From Geothrix campi (lineage in GTDB: Bacteria > Acidobacteriota > Holophagae > Holophagales > Holophagaceae): 64,000 nucleotides of DNA. A model generated the notes under the pieces. That model worked only from the letters and a program-made list of their open reading frames with translations. It was not told where the DNA came from and did not search any database. Of this stretch, positions 1-9,199 are shown in pieces. The position numbers and the translations under genes were made by a program. Where the stretch lies: the NCBI RefSeq assembly GCF_024609265.1, contig NZ_JANHMP010000001.1, forward strand, positions 310,001 to 374,000. The letters run 5' to 3'. Each line of letters starts with the position of its first letter. Position 1 is the stretch's first letter.

Positions 1-1
1 C

Positions 2-661
2 GTCGTCCGGCTGGCCGAGCTGTTCGCCATCGACTGGGCCTTCGCCGGAAGCGGCAAGCTGCCTAGCCTGCCGGGGCGGCCAACTCCGGTCCTGCGGCCG
101 GACGTCGAGCTGGTGGCCAGCCCGCCCTTTCTGACCCCCAAGGACATCCGCCCCGCCATCAACGCCCTGGTGGAACTGATCGGCCAGGCCAAGGAGAGCG
201 TCCGCGTGCAGCTGCTGACCTACTCACCCGTGGCGGGCCAGGACCGCTTCTGGCCGGTGCTGGACAATGCGCTCCGCGCCGCCGCGGTGCGGGGAGTGAG
301 CGTGCGCCTGCTGGTGTCCGACTGGGTGCTGGGAGGCAGGGCCCTCCCTCATCTGAAGTCGCTCACGCTGATCCCCAATATCGAGGTGAAGGTGGTCGCC
401 ATCCCCGAAGCGAAGGAAGGCCACATCCCGTATGCCCGCACAGTCCACAGCAAGTACCTCGTAGTGGACCGGACGCATCTGGCCCTGGGGACAAGCAACT
501 GGGAGGAGAGTTACTTCACGGACTCGCGGAATATCGAACTGATCTTCCGCGACTCGCCCATGGCCGCCCAGGCCGCCCGCATCCATGACCGCCTGTGGAG
601 CAGCCGCTACGCCTTCGTGCTGGACCCCGCCAAGGCCTACCAGAAGCGAAAGGTCGACTAG
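2..661 (+). CDS. Phospholipase D-like protein, C-terminal part
   Basis: The frame is open from the first bases of the window, so the true start lies upstream and only the last ~219 residues are seen. The visible part carries a single HKD motif (H-S-K-Y-L-V-V-D, then G-T-S-N-W), the phosphodiesterase signature of the PLD superfamily, near bases 450-510. PLD enzymes need two HKD motifs; the first is presumably in the missing half. A GTG at 113 could start a shorter ORF, but the reading frame upstream (V-V-R-L-A-E-L-F) looks like coding sequence. The substrate cannot be told: bacterial relatives include cardiolipin synthases and secreted phospholipases. The stop codon overlaps the convergent mqnE stop in the four bases CTAG at 658-661. 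Confidence 0.85.
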   Translation, partial: VVRLAELFAIDWAFAGSGKLPSLPGRPTPVLRPDVELVASPPFLTPKDIRPAINALVELIGQAKESVRVQLLTYSPVAGQDRFWPVLDNALRAAAVRGVSVRLLVSDWVLGGRALPHLKSLTLIPNIEVKVVAIPEAKEGHIPYARTVHSKYLVVDRTHLALGTSNWEESYFTDSRNIELIFRDSPMAAQAARIHDRLWSSRYAFVLDPAKAYQKRKVD

Positions 662-1785
662 GCCGTGGCGTAGGTGTTGTAGAGGTTGTCTCGCTCCAGG
701 GCTTCGAAACCGGCCTCTTCGATGAGGCGGATCAGCTCATCCCGCTTCAACCCCTGCGGGGTCTTGGCCCCGGCGTCGTGGGCGATCTCCTCGGCGATGA
801 CGGTGCCATCCACGTCGTCCGCCCCGTAGCTGAGGCCCGCCTGGGCCAGGCCCGGGGAGATCATCACCCAGTAGGCCTTGATGTGCGGGATGTTGTCGAG
901 CAGCAGTCGGGCCACGGCGATCTCGCGCAGATCCTGGGTCCCCGTGGTCTCGTGGATCACGTGGGTGGCGCTCAGCTCGTTGTCCTCGTTCTGGTAGGCC
1001 AGAGGGATGAAGGCCAGGAAGCCCTGGTAGCCCGCGGCCTGGGAGCGGTCCTGCAGGTCCCGCAGGCGCAACAGGTGGTCCACCCGATGGCGGGCCTCCT
1101 CGATGTGGCCGTAGAGCATGGTGCAGTTCGTCGGCAGGCCCTTGCGGTGGCACAGCTCGGCGGTATCCAGCCAGACCTGGGCGTCCTTCTTGCCGATGCA
1201 GATCTTCTCGCGCAGGGCCTCGTCGAAGATCTCCGCGCCGCCGCCCGGGCAGCTCTCGAGGCCCGCCGCCATGCAGCGGTCCAGGAAGGCCTCGGTGGAC
1301 AGGCCCGAGATGCGGGCGTAGTAGTCCATCTCGATCATGGTGAAGACCTTGAGGTGGATCGACGGGAAGCGCGCCTTGATCTTCTGGAACAGGTCCTCGA
1401 AGTAGTCGATCTTCAACTTCGGATTGTGGCCGGAGGTCATGTGCAGCTCGCGGACGCCCAGGTTCTCGGGCTTTTCCAGCTCCGCAATGATCTGCTCGGC
1501 CGAGAGGGCGTAGGCCCGGGGATCGCCGGGCTTGGCCTGGAAGGCGCAGAACTGGCAATGGGTGAAGCAGACATTGGTGTAGGACAGCCGGCGGCTCATC
1601 ACGTAGTAGGCGGCACGGCCGTTCTTCTGCAGCCGCACATGGTGCGCCATGGCGCCGATGCCCGTGAGGTCGGGGCTTTCATACAGCAGCAGGCCATCGT
1701 CGAAGCTCAGGCGTTCGCCCCGGAGCACTTTATCCGCCAGGGGCAGCAGACGCGGATCGCGGATTTTCGATTGCAGTGACAACAT
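658..1785 (-). CDS. mqnE: Aminofutalosine synthase
   Basis: A 375-residue radical-SAM enzyme of the futalosine pathway to menaquinone; the family joins SAM to 3-[(1-carboxyvinyl)oxy]benzoate to make aminofutalosine. The C-x3-C-x2-C cluster motif is at Cys73, Cys77 and Cys80, and the spacing, length and motifs (HMTSGHNPK, ESCPGGGAEI) match MqnE rather than MqnC. The ATG is preceded by GAGG five bases upstream. It follows pyrD on the same strand by 55 bases that include a short hairpin. No other menaquinone gene is present. The enzyme implies that the organism makes menaquinone by the futalosine route rather than the classical men route. Confidence 0.93.
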   Translation of the reverse strand: MLSLQSKIRDPRLLPLADKVLRGERLSFDDGLLLYESPDLTGIGAMAHHVRLQKNGRAAYYVMSRRLSYTNVCFTHCQFCAFQAKPGDPRAYALSAEQIIAELEKPENLGVRELHMTSGHNPKLKIDYFEDLFQKIKARFPSIHLKVFTMIEMDYYARISGLSTEAFLDRCMAAGLESCPGGGAEIFDEALREKICIGKKDAQVWLDTAELCHRKGLPTNCTMLYGHIEEARHRVDHLLRLRDLQDRSQAAGYQGFLAFIPLAYQNEDNELSATHVIHETTGTQDLREIAVARLLLDNIPHIKAYWVMISPGLAQAGLSYGADDVDGTVIAEEIAHDAGAKTPQGLKRDELIRLIEEAGFEALERDNLYNTYATA

Positions 1786-1820
1786 CGATACCTCGAACCC
1801 CCAGTGTAGCGCCGCCCTGC

Positions 1821-1838
1821 CGGGACTCCGAGGTCCCG
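1821..1838. terminator. Hairpin between pyrD and mqnE
   Basis: A perfect 6-bp stem CGGGAC/GTCCCG with a six-base loop lies directly after the pyrD stop. There is no clear T-run on the minus strand, so it may be a weak terminator or an mRNA-stability element between two co-oriented genes. Confidence 0.3.
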
Positions 1839-1840
1839 TT

Positions 1841-2869
1841 TCAGAACTCCTTCGCCACCAATCCCTGGTGGATCCGGGTGATGAGCGCCGGACCTTCGAA
1901 GATCAACGCGCTGTAGATCTGGGCGAGGGCGGCGCCATCGTCGAGGGCACCCTGGATATCCTCCGCCGAACCCAGGCCGCCGCAGGCCACCAGGGGCAGG
2001 CGGCCGCGCAGGCTAGCCAGGATGCGGCGCCGGACTTCGCGGGCCTTGGCCTTCAGGGGCGCGCCGCTGAGGCCGCCTGCGCCCTTGGCTACCACCCGGG
2101 TACGCAGGGGTTCGGCCACCACGCCGCGGTCCAGGGTGGTGTTGGTGGCGATGAGGCCGGAGATGCCTGCAGTCACGGCCACCTCCACGATGGCGTCGAG
2201 ATCTTCCGGAGCCAGGTCGGGGGCCAGTTTGAGCAACAGGGGTTGCCGCTCCAGACCCATCTCCTTCCGCACCTCCAGCATGCCCACCAGCAGGGGCTTC
2301 AGGGCCTCGGGGGCCTGGAGGTTGCGCAGGCCCGGCGTGTTGGGGCTGCTCACGTTGAGGGCGACGTAGTCCACCTGCGGTGCGATGAGGCGGTAGGCGG
2401 CGCGGTAGTCATCCAGGGCCTGGGCCTCGGGTGTTTCTTTGTTCTTGCCCAGGTTGCCACCCACGATGAGGCCCGCCGGCCGATTCCGGAGCCGCGCCGC
2501 CACCACCTCGGCGCCTTCGCTGTTGAAGCCCATGCGGTTGAGGATCAGGCCCGCCTCCGGAAAGCGGAACAGCCGTGGTTTCGGATTGCCGGGTTGGGGG
2601 CGCGGCGTGACCGTGCCGATCTCCACATGGCCGAAGCCGAGGCTCTGCCAGAGGGGCAGCAGCGTCGCTCCCTTGTCCAGGCCCGCGGCGAGCCCGAGGG
2701 GCGTGGGGAAGTCCAACCCGAGGATCGTCCTGCGGAGGGCATCTGGGTGCTGAGGTTGCGGCAGGTGCGGCCAGGAGCAGACGCGCTCCCCCAGCCAGAA
2801 GGCCAGGTTGTGGGCGGTTTCGGGGTCGAGGCGGAAGAGCAGGGGCCGCAGGGCGGCGTACAGATCCAT
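1841..2869 (-). CDS. pyrD: Dihydroorotate dehydrogenase (quinone), class 2
   Basis: Membrane-associated FMN enzyme that oxidises dihydroorotate to orotate in pyrimidine synthesis and passes electrons to quinone. The 342-residue length, the N-terminal helical extension (LRPLLFRLDPETAHNL) and the segment N-V-S-S-P-N-T-P-G-L-R near residue 174, which holds the class 2 catalytic serine, place it in the quinone-linked class. An ATG at 2869 overlaps the stop of the upstream lipoprotein gene (TGATG), and a GTG one codon earlier (2872) is an alternative. The tight overlap suggests translational coupling. Confidence 0.95.
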   Translation of the reverse strand: MDLYAALRPLLFRLDPETAHNLAFWLGERVCSWPHLPQPQHPDALRRTILGLDFPTPLGLAAGLDKGATLLPLWQSLGFGHVEIGTVTPRPQPGNPKPRLFRFPEAGLILNRMGFNSEGAEVVAARLRNRPAGLIVGGNLGKNKETPEAQALDDYRAAYRLIAPQVDYVALNVSSPNTPGLRNLQAPEALKPLLVGMLEVRKEMGLERQPLLLKLAPDLAPEDLDAIVEVAVTAGISGLIATNTTLDRGVVAEPLRTRVVAKGAGGLSGAPLKAKAREVRRRILASLRGRLPLVACGGLGSAEDIQGALDDGAALAQIYSALIFEGPALITRIHQGLVAKEF

Positions 2870-3225
2870 CACTTCACCGTGACGGTGGCCGTGGCCGAGG
2901 TCTCCGGGAAATCCTCACGCTTGACCTGAACGTGGTAGGTGCCGGCCGCGGCGGGGGCTGTGTAGAGGCCGGTGCCATCGATGGTGCCCCCCTCGGGTTC
3001 CACCACCCGCCAGGTCACAGGCTGGCGCATGTAGCGCATGCCCTCAGGGTAGTTGATCTCCGCCTGGAAGGCCTGGGTGGCGCCCTTGGTTAGGCTGAGG
3101 GCCACAGGGCGGAGATTCAGAAAGGGCTTGAAGGGTTCGGCAGGTTTGGCGGGCACGGCATCCCCCGGGGCGCTACAGGCGAGGACCAGCAGAAGGGCGG
3201 TGAAGGGCAGGGAACGCTTCAGCAT
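2869..3225 (-). CDS. Small predicted lipoprotein with Ig-like C-terminal region
   Basis: A 118-residue secreted protein. It starts with a charged n-region and a hydrophobic stretch ending in a lipobox (V-L-A-C), so the mature protein should be lipid-anchored at Cys. The rest resembles a bacterial Ig-like fold (S-L-T-K-G-A-T-Q-A-F and T-G-L-Y-T-A-P-A-A-A-G-T-Y), seen in surface proteins. The ATG at 3225 has GAGG six bases upstream, which decides the start over an earlier GTG. It lies 7 bases after scoB and its stop overlaps the pyrD start. Function unknown. Confidence 0.8.
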   Translation of the reverse strand: MLKRSLPFTALLLVLACSAPGDAVPAKPAEPFKPFLNLRPVALSLTKGATQAFQAEINYPEGMRYMRQPVTWRVVEPEGGTIDGTGLYTAPAAAGTYHVQVKREDFPETSATATVTVK

Positions 3226-3232
3226 GGGAACC

Positions 3233-3895
3233 TCACACACCAGTCATTTCGGTTACGTGATCCATCACGAGCGGAGGTTCGGTCCGGGCCTGGACTTCCT
3301 CACGGGTGACGCCGGGGGCCACTTCGATCAGCCGCAGACCTTCCCGCCCCGGCACCACGTCGATGACGGCCAGATCGGTGATGATGCGATGCACGCAGCG
3401 CTGGCCGGTGAGGGGCAGGTTGCACTTGCGGAGGATCTTGAACTCGCCGTCCTTGCTGGTGTGGTCCATGACCACTACCACACGCTTCGCCGCCGCCACC
3501 AGGTCCATGGCGCCGCCCATGCCCTTGACCATCTTGCCGGGGATCATCCAGTTGGCGAGGTTGCCCTCCATGTCCACCTGCATGGCGCCCAGGATGCTGA
3601 GGTCGATCTTGCCGCCGCGGATCATGGCGAAGCTGTCCGCACTGTTGAAGAAGCTGGCGCCCGGGGCCGTCGTCACCGTCTGCTTGCCGGCGTTGATGAG
3701 ATCCGCGTCCACCTCCTCCGGCGTGGGGAAGGGGCCGATGCCCAGCAGGCCGTTTTCGCTCTGGAGGATGACCTCCATGCCCTCAGGAATCGCATTGGCG
3801 ATGAGGGTGGGGATGCCGATGCCGAGGTTGACGTAGTACCCGTCGCGCAGCTCCTGCGCCGCGCGGCGAACCAGTTGATCGCGGGACAACGCCAT
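3233..3895 (-). CDS. scoB: 3-oxoacid CoA-transferase subunit B
   Basis: The beta subunit of a succinyl-CoA:3-ketoacid (or acetoacetate) CoA-transferase, 220 residues, full length for the family. The N-terminal [11 protein letters not shown] and the catalytic-glutamate motif [10 protein letters not shown] are intact. The frame is open well upstream, but the family start M-A-L-S-R-D-Q-L at 3895 has GAGGTG four bases before it. The alpha subunit (scoA), normally directly upstream, is absent: the upstream gene is an unrelated outer membrane protein. The enzyme would move CoA between succinyl-CoA and acetoacetate-like acids, but needs a partner encoded elsewhere. Confidence 0.92.
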   Translation of the reverse strand: MALSRDQLVRRAAQELRDGYYVNLGIGIPTLIANAIPEGMEVILQSENGLLGIGPFPTPEEVDADLINAGKQTVTTAPGASFFNSADSFAMIRGGKIDLSILGAMQVDMEGNLANWMIPGKMVKGMGGAMDLVAAAKRVVVVMDHTSKDGEFKILRKCNLPLTGQRCVHRIITDLAVIDVVPGREGLRLIEVAPGVTREEVQARTEPPLVMDHVTEMTGV

Positions 3896-3941
3896 TCGCA
3901 CCTCGATAGGGGCACCCAGGATAGCGCAGGCGGTCCAGGCT

Positions 3942-5246
3942 TCAGAAGACGCGGAAGCTCTGGAAGACGCTGAAGGCCCAGCCCCAGCGCGAAAGCGATC
4001 CCGGGAATTCGCCCCGCCGGGAGGCCACGGAGGCGCCGATCCGGCCGGTGGGCGTGCGCCACTGGGCCTCGCCCTGGAGGAACCAGGAGCCAGTTCCCAG
4101 TGGATCCTCCTGGGCCGCCGTGGCACGCACGACCCTGAGTCGTCCCTGGCCTTCGAGAAAGAGAGGCAGGCCCAATGCCACCGTTCGGGTGATGACAGCG
4201 GGCCCGAAGGCGGCCCCCAGCGGATCGCCGTGCGTCGAGAATCCCGCGAGGTAGGCGGGCCGGGTGAAGGGTGCAGAGGTGCGTGATGAAGCGGCCCCGG
4301 CGTATTCCAGGCCCAGATCCCAGCCCTCCCAGACCACCTGGAGGCCTCCGAGATCGCGGGCGGGGGTCAAGGTGAGGGACCTGCTTTCAGGGGCGGCGCT
4401 CCGGCTGAGGTGAAGCGAGGCACCCTGGGCCCGGACGAAGCGGGCCAGGGAGGGAATCCGAAGCTTCAATTCGGCCAGGGTCGAAGTGCGCTCAGCCGTG
4501 GCGGGGGCCCTCTGGCCCTGGGCTTCCTGACCGCCCGCCATGGTCACGGCGCCGAGGCTGGCCTCCATCAAGGATCCGCAGGAGACCCGCACCAGGCCTC
4601 CCAAGAGCTGGGGTTTCTGCAAATCCAATCCCGCGGCCTGGGCGGCGATCCGTGCGTCCCGATCGGGAATCCATTCCGGGACGGACCGATCCGCCTCCAA
4701 GCGTCCGACGAAAGCCTCCGCCCGCCAGCGGCTCTGGAGGAAGGTGGTTTCTCCTGTGGTCAGGGAGAGGCGCGCAAAGGGCCGGGCCGAATCTCCGAGC
4801 AGATCGCCGCCATTCAGGCCGGATCCCCACGCGAAGGGGGTTTGCTCAAGGGCCAGACGCCAGCCGGAATCCCACTGATACGCGATCGCCGCGCGCTGGA
4901 GGGTGCCCGAAGTGCGGCCATGACCACGCAGGCCGAGGACTGTGGCCGCCACGGACCAACCTCCCTGGACGTAGCGCCCCTGCAGGCCAAGGCCCCACCC
5001 CTGCGTGTCATGGCCCAGGCCCTCCCCCGCGACCAGGGGTGCGTAGAGGCCCTCCGACCCGGCTCCGCCGAGGCCCACCTCGAAGGAGGGAAAGGACAAG
5101 GTCGGCAACGGTGGCTCCCCCAGGGTCCACGCCCGTTGCGCCTGCCGCAGGGCGCTCGCGCTATCCTGGAGCAGGGGGGCCTGGGCCCAGGCCCCCAGCC
5201 CTGCCGTGAGGCCGAGGGCGGCGGCCCGGAAGGTCATTCCCGTCAT
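3942..5246 (-). CDS. Wzi-like outer membrane beta-barrel protein
   Basis: A 434-residue exported protein with an N-terminal signal peptide (cleavage likely after G-A-W-A), many alternating beta-strand-like segments and a terminal aromatic residue (S-F-R-V-F) typical of outer membrane barrels. The pattern resembles the capsule-assembly Wzi family, and glycan genes lie nearby, but I assign this by overall character, not a diagnostic motif. Its ATG overlaps the stop of the cyclophilin gene (ATGA), with a second in-frame ATG at 5237. A role in anchoring or assembling surface polysaccharide is inference. Confidence 0.6.
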   Translation of the reverse strand: MTGMTFRAAALGLTAGLGAWAQAPLLQDSASALRQAQRAWTLGEPPLPTLSFPSFEVGLGGAGSEGLYAPLVAGEGLGHDTQGWGLGLQGRYVQGGWSVAATVLGLRGHGRTSGTLQRAAIAYQWDSGWRLALEQTPFAWGSGLNGGDLLGDSARPFARLSLTTGETTFLQSRWRAEAFVGRLEADRSVPEWIPDRDARIAAQAAGLDLQKPQLLGGLVRVSCGSLMEASLGAVTMAGGQEAQGQRAPATAERTSTLAELKLRIPSLARFVRAQGASLHLSRSAAPESRSLTLTPARDLGGLQVVWEGWDLGLEYAGAASSRTSAPFTRPAYLAGFSTHGDPLGAAFGPAVITRTVALGLPLFLEGQGRLRVVRATAAQEDPLGTGSWFLQGEAQWRTPTGRIGASVASRRGEFPGSLSRWGWAFSVFQSFRVF

Positions 5247-7051
5247 GGCTCCAGCACCGTGATGGAGACGATTTCCGCCCCCAGTTCCAGGTCATCGAGA
5301 ATCGCCATGGCGTGATCCAGGTCCTCCACTTCACCCAGACGGGTGTAGCGCCCGGTGAGGTGGGGCGCGGCATTGGTGGTGATGAAGAACTGGCTGCCGC
5401 CCGTATCCTTGCCTGAGAGGGCCATGCCCACGCTGCCCGGGCCATACCAGTCGAGGCTGTTCTCGCAGCGCACGGTGTAGCCCGGCCCGCCATCCATGGT
5501 GTCGAAGGGCGAACCCATCTGCACCACGAAGTCCGGGACCACGCGGGGGACGAGGCGACCATTGAAATAGCCCTCCCGTGCCAGGAGGACCAAATTGGCG
5601 ACGTTCATGGGGGCCACGTGAGGGTCGAGCCGGAGCGTCACGCTGCGCGTTCCGCTCAGTGAGACGCGCAGGCGGACGGGCTGGCCGCGCTCGGCCAGGC
5701 GGATGGCTTCCTTCAAGATGGCTTCGTCAGTCTTCACAGGTTTTGCCGCGGAGGGCCAAGGCGTGGCCGGATCCAGCTTCAGCAGCGCCTGGTAGGCCTC
5801 CCAGCGGCAGGTCCAGTTGGGGTGCTGCAACCAGGGACGCAGCTGCGCCTTCTGATCCTCCGGAGCCATTTTCCAGCGGGCATAGCTCTGGATCAGGGTC
5901 TGCTGGACCTCGAACTGGGTGTCGGCCCAGACGCGCCTGGTCAGCGCCTCAAGGTCGGCCGGAGCGGCGGGAAGATCATCGATGGCGGCGGCGCGGGCGA
6001 TGGGATCGGGCCCGGACAGGAGGCGCGCGCGCACCAGGTCTGCTTGACCTGGGTTCTGGTTCCGCATGGCGGGAAGCAGCGTGCCCAGCAACAGGGGGCT
6101 GGAGGCGCCGAGTGGGCGGTCCTGTTCCATGCGCAACCGGAGCCCCGGCAGGGGCGACTCAAGCTTGGCCAGCGCCTGGAATCCGTACCACTGGACCAGG
6201 GGCTTGCCTGAACAGGGCCAGGGAGAGCCCTCCACCTCGAAGACCTCCGCAGGGGCTGGTTTGGGAACCCCTTCCGCCAGCCTGGAAAGGATGCCGACGC
6301 AAGCCTGGTCCAAGGTGGCCGACGAGGGACGGCGAAGACCCAGTTCCGCCCAGGCCGGTGAATCTGGCGAAAGCGAGGTGAAGGCCTTCAGCGCCAGTTC
6401 GCGGCGGCGGGGCCAGGGCCCCCGGTTCCACGCATCCATCAACGCCAGCACGCTTCCTGGCGTGGCGGGTACCGGCGGCAGCAGCACCTTCTCCTTGCCG
6501 GCCATCACGAGCCGCAGGCGGGCGGCCTGGGCGCGGACAGGATCCACCTTGCCGGCCTTCTGCAGGGCGTCGAGGAAGGTCTGAAGGGCTGGGGAAACCT
6601 CGGCGCCGTTCAGGCGAGCCGCGGCGATGGCGGCTTCCAGGTGCAGATGTTTCGGCCAGCTGGCGGCCTCGGCACTGGTGAGACCTGCCAGAGCCGTGAG
6701 GGCCTTGGCGCTCTTGAGGCGATTGAGGAAGAAGAGGGCCGTGAATCGCGCCTGGGGTGTCCGGGCGGTCGTTGCCAGGGCCTCCCAGGCTTCTGCGGTG
6801 GGCTTCTCCAGGGCCGTCGGCAACAGGGCGGGCGCGCCCGGGGCGCCAATGCGCTGGAGCGCCCGTTCCAGGCGGGCCCGGTCCGCGGCTGGCAGGGCGG
6901 CTTTCTGGGCCCCGGTGATGGCCAACGGTTGACGCATCCATTCCGCCTGGATGGCCTCACGCACGGTGAAATGCGGGGTTTGGGCGAAGGCGGAGGCTCC
7001 CGCCAGCGCACAGAGTAGCCATTTCTGGAAAGATGGGGGCAAGAGGTTCAT
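5243..7051 (-). CDS. Secreted cyclophilin-type peptidyl-prolyl isomerase with long N-terminal helical region
   Basis: A 602-residue protein: signal peptide (A-F-A-Q cleavage near residue 23), about 430 residues rich in Ala/Leu helical pairs that look like HEAT-type repeats, then a cyclophilin domain at roughly 460-602. The cyclophilin part keeps R-V-V-P-D-F-V-V-Q and G-S-Q-F-F-I-T-T, so the catalytic Arg and the proline pocket are present, although the usual His before that Arg is Pro. It should act in the periplasm on protein folding, perhaps of outer membrane proteins such as the coupled Wzi-like protein. The ATG at 7051 shares a CATG with the divergent glycosyltransferase start; I see no good ribosome site for this gene. 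Confidence 0.85.
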   Translation of the reverse strand: MNLLPPSFQKWLLCALAGASAFAQTPHFTVREAIQAEWMRQPLAITGAQKAALPAADRARLERALQRIGAPGAPALLPTALEKPTAEAWEALATTARTPQARFTALFFLNRLKSAKALTALAGLTSAEAASWPKHLHLEAAIAAARLNGAEVSPALQTFLDALQKAGKVDPVRAQAARLRLVMAGKEKVLLPPVPATPGSVLALMDAWNRGPWPRRRELALKAFTSLSPDSPAWAELGLRRPSSATLDQACVGILSRLAEGVPKPAPAEVFEVEGSPWPCSGKPLVQWYGFQALAKLESPLPGLRLRMEQDRPLGASSPLLLGTLLPAMRNQNPGQADLVRARLLSGPDPIARAAAIDDLPAAPADLEALTRRVWADTQFEVQQTLIQSYARWKMAPEDQKAQLRPWLQHPNWTCRWEAYQALLKLDPATPWPSAAKPVKTDEAILKEAIRLAERGQPVRLRVSLSGTRSVTLRLDPHVAPMNVANLVLLAREGYFNGRLVPRVVPDFVVQMGSPFDTMDGGPGYTVRCENSLDWYGPGSVGMALSGKDTGGSQFFITTNAAPHLTGRYTRLGEVEDLDHAMAILDDLELGAEIVSITVLEP

Positions 7052-8162
7052 GTTGGCTCGCTTGGGAACGGACATTCTACGGGAAGAGTTGCGAAGGCGT
7101 GCTGCCGACGGGCACGCTGGGCCCCACGAGGTCTGGATCCGCTGGCCCCGGCAACTGGGGGACGTGGTGTTCGCATTGCCCTTCTTCGGTTCGCTGCAGG
7201 CGGCCTGGAATGCCGAGGCAGTCTCTCTGGGTGTGTCCCTGCGCTGGGTAGCCGTCGGGCATTCCATCGGAGCCGCCCTCTTCTCCGAGGCGGCGTCGGC
7301 GTTCATCGCAGAATCTGTCATCGAAAGCGGAGGCATCGGCAAGCCTGATCCCTGGCACCTGCTGCGGCGCTGGCGAAAAGCCCCACCGGTCTGTGTCATC
7401 AACCTGAGTCAGAGCGTTCGACTGGCCCTGGGTGCCTGGATGGCCGGGGTTCCCATCCGAGGCGGCATTTCAGACAACCACCTGAATCTGCTGTACACGC
7501 ATCCCTTCAAATACCGTGATCTGCCCATCCACCTCGCTCAGAGGTACGGGCCACTGCTGGAGCAGCTGACAGGCCAGCGCCACCTCCAATGGGTCCGCCT
7601 CGGGCGGCACAACCTCGGCGGTGTGGGGGGGGCTGGCCTCCTCCAGGCCGCAGGATGGAGAGGCGAGCCTTACGTCACCCTTGCCTTCGGCACCCGGGGC
7701 CATGTCAAACGCTGGTTTCCAGAGACGAGGACCTGGCCGGAGCTGGCCCGCCGCCTGTCGGCCGAAGGGTTCCGCTGTGTCTGGCTGGGGGGCCCCGACG
7801 AAGTCGCCCTGGGAAAAGAGATCGCGGCCCTCGCGCCAGGGTCTCTGGATCTCACCGGGAAGACGAGCCTGCCCGAGGCCTGCGCGATTCAGGAGGAGGC
7901 CGCCGGCAATGTGGCCATTGATACGGGTTTGGCCCACACGGCGGCGGCCACGGGTCGGCCCACCCTCACCCTCATGGGGCATTCGCCGGAGCCACTGATC
8001 GCGCCGGTGGGTCCCATGGCGGTGGCCATCCGGGGCTCGGCGGTGGATTCCTATCCCGGGGAAAGCGAAGGGTTCGAAACCCACGGCTCCGTCGCCCACC
8101 GGGTCCACCCGGACCGCGTGGTGGGCCTGCTCAAGGCCCTCATGGCGGAGGCCCGCACGTGA
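7050..8162 (+). CDS. GT9-family glycosyltransferase (heptosyltransferase-like)
   Basis: A 370-residue enzyme of the ADP-heptose:LPS heptosyltransferase family (GT9). The N-terminal I-R-W-P-R-Q-L-G-D-V-V-F-A-L-P matches the family opening, and the C-terminal half has F-G-T-R-G-H-V-K-R-W-F-P and A-I-D-T-G-L-A-H-T-A-A-A, the nucleotide-sugar side. It likely adds a heptose or related sugar to the LPS core at the inner membrane. The start is uncertain: ATG 7050 has AGAGG only three bases away, and a TTG follows directly; either gives about 28 residues before the family start. The stop overlaps the next gene (GTGA). Confidence 0.88.
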   Translation: MLARLGTDILREELRRRAADGHAGPHEVWIRWPRQLGDVVFALPFFGSLQAAWNAEAVSLGVSLRWVAVGHSIGAALFSEAASAFIAESVIESGGIGKPDPWHLLRRWRKAPPVCVINLSQSVRLALGAWMAGVPIRGGISDNHLNLLYTHPFKYRDLPIHLAQRYGPLLEQLTGQRHLQWVRLGRHNLGGVGGAGLLQAAGWRGEPYVTLAFGTRGHVKRWFPETRTWPELARRLSAEGFRCVWLGGPDEVALGKEIAALAPGSLDLTGKTSLPEACAIQEEAAGNVAIDTGLAHTAAATGRPTLTLMGHSPEPLIAPVGPMAVAIRGSAVDSYPGESEGFETHGSVAHRVHPDRVVGLLKALMAEART

Positions 8163-9199
8163 TACCTCCGGGTGCCTTCTGGGTGCGGATGCCGAGGTTC
8201 ATCGGCGACGCGGTGATGATCCACCAGGCTCTGGGCCCGCTCTGGAGCCTGGGGAGCCCCCTCGTGGCTTGGGGTCCGGCGAACGTCATGGAGCTGTTCG
8301 AGGGCAGTGGCTCCTTCGCAGCCTGCGTGGCCGATCCGGAACCCCTGCGGGCATGGGACATGGCCAAGCTGCTTCGACAGTTCCGGGCCGAAGGGGTCAT
8401 CAACCTGCCCCGGAGCTCTCGGGCCCTGCTGGCGGCCTTCCTCGCCCGAACGCCGGTCCGCGTCGGCTGGAGCGAGGGTGGCGGTGGTCTCCTCGCCACC
8501 ACCAGCCTGCGTTTCAAGGGGCAGACGGGCCATCAGATGCATCGCTATGGCAACCTGATTGCCAAGGCCTTCCCCGCCTTGCCACAGGGAGCTCCCTGCC
8601 GGTTTCGGCCCAGCGGGGAGGCCTTCGACCAGGCCTCGGCCCTGAGGGAGGCCTTCGGCATTCATGGCCCCTACGTGGTGCTGGCACTGGGGGCCAAGCA
8701 CTGGAACAAGCGCCTGGGGACCCCGGTGATGGTGGACCTGCTGGACCGGCTGGAGCGGGAGGGGATTCCGGCCCTGGTGCTGGGAGGGCCACAAGAAGAG
8801 GATCGGGCCCAGGGACGGGGGATCCTGGCGCTCCGCCCTCAGGCCAACGTGGTCTGTGGCAGATCCTCCCTGAGTGTCAGCGCCGCGCTGGTGGCTGATG
8901 CCCTGGCGGTGGTGGGAAATGATTCCTCTCTGTCGCACCTGGCGGCAGCCAGCGGCACGGTCACCCTGGTGGCCTTTGGGCCCACTCTGCCCGAGGTCAC
9001 GGCCCCGCAGGGACCGAATGTCAGGGTCTTCCAGAAGGCTGGCTTGAATTGCCTCGGCTGCATGCGGTTCGATTGCCGGATTCAGACCCACGCTTGCATG
9101 CAGCAGCTCGAAACCGGACCGATGTTCGACCGGATCCTCGAGACGCAGCGCAGCCTCACCGCAGCATCAGCTCCATCAGGCGGTCCCGGAACGCGCTAG
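8159..9199 (+). CDS. GT9-family glycosyltransferase, second copy
   Basis: A 346-residue GT9 enzyme directly coupled to the preceding one: its GTG start overlaps that gene's TGA. Family features are V-R-M-P-R-F-I-G-D-A-V-M at the N-terminus, L-A-L-G-A-K-H-W-N-K-R-L in the middle, and V-G-N-D-S-S-L-S-H-L-A-A-A-S-G in the donor-binding half. Near the C-terminus a Cys-rich patch (C-L-G-C-M-R-F-D-C and a later Cys) resembles the tail of WaaF-like heptosyltransferases. The two enzymes probably add successive sugars to the core. The last 44 bases overlap the end of the convergent GT4-like gene. Confidence 0.87.
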   Translation: MIPPGAFWVRMPRFIGDAVMIHQALGPLWSLGSPLVAWGPANVMELFEGSGSFAACVADPEPLRAWDMAKLLRQFRAEGVINLPRSSRALLAAFLARTPVRVGWSEGGGGLLATTSLRFKGQTGHQMHRYGNLIAKAFPALPQGAPCRFRPSGEAFDQASALREAFGIHGPYVVLALGAKHWNKRLGTPVMVDLLDRLEREGIPALVLGGPQEEDRAQGRGILALRPQANVVCGRSSLSVSAALVADALAVVGNDSSLSHLAAASGTVTLVAFGPTLPEVTAPQGPNVRVFQKAGLNCLGCMRFDCRIQTHACMQQLETGPMFDRILETQRSLTAASAPSGGPGTR

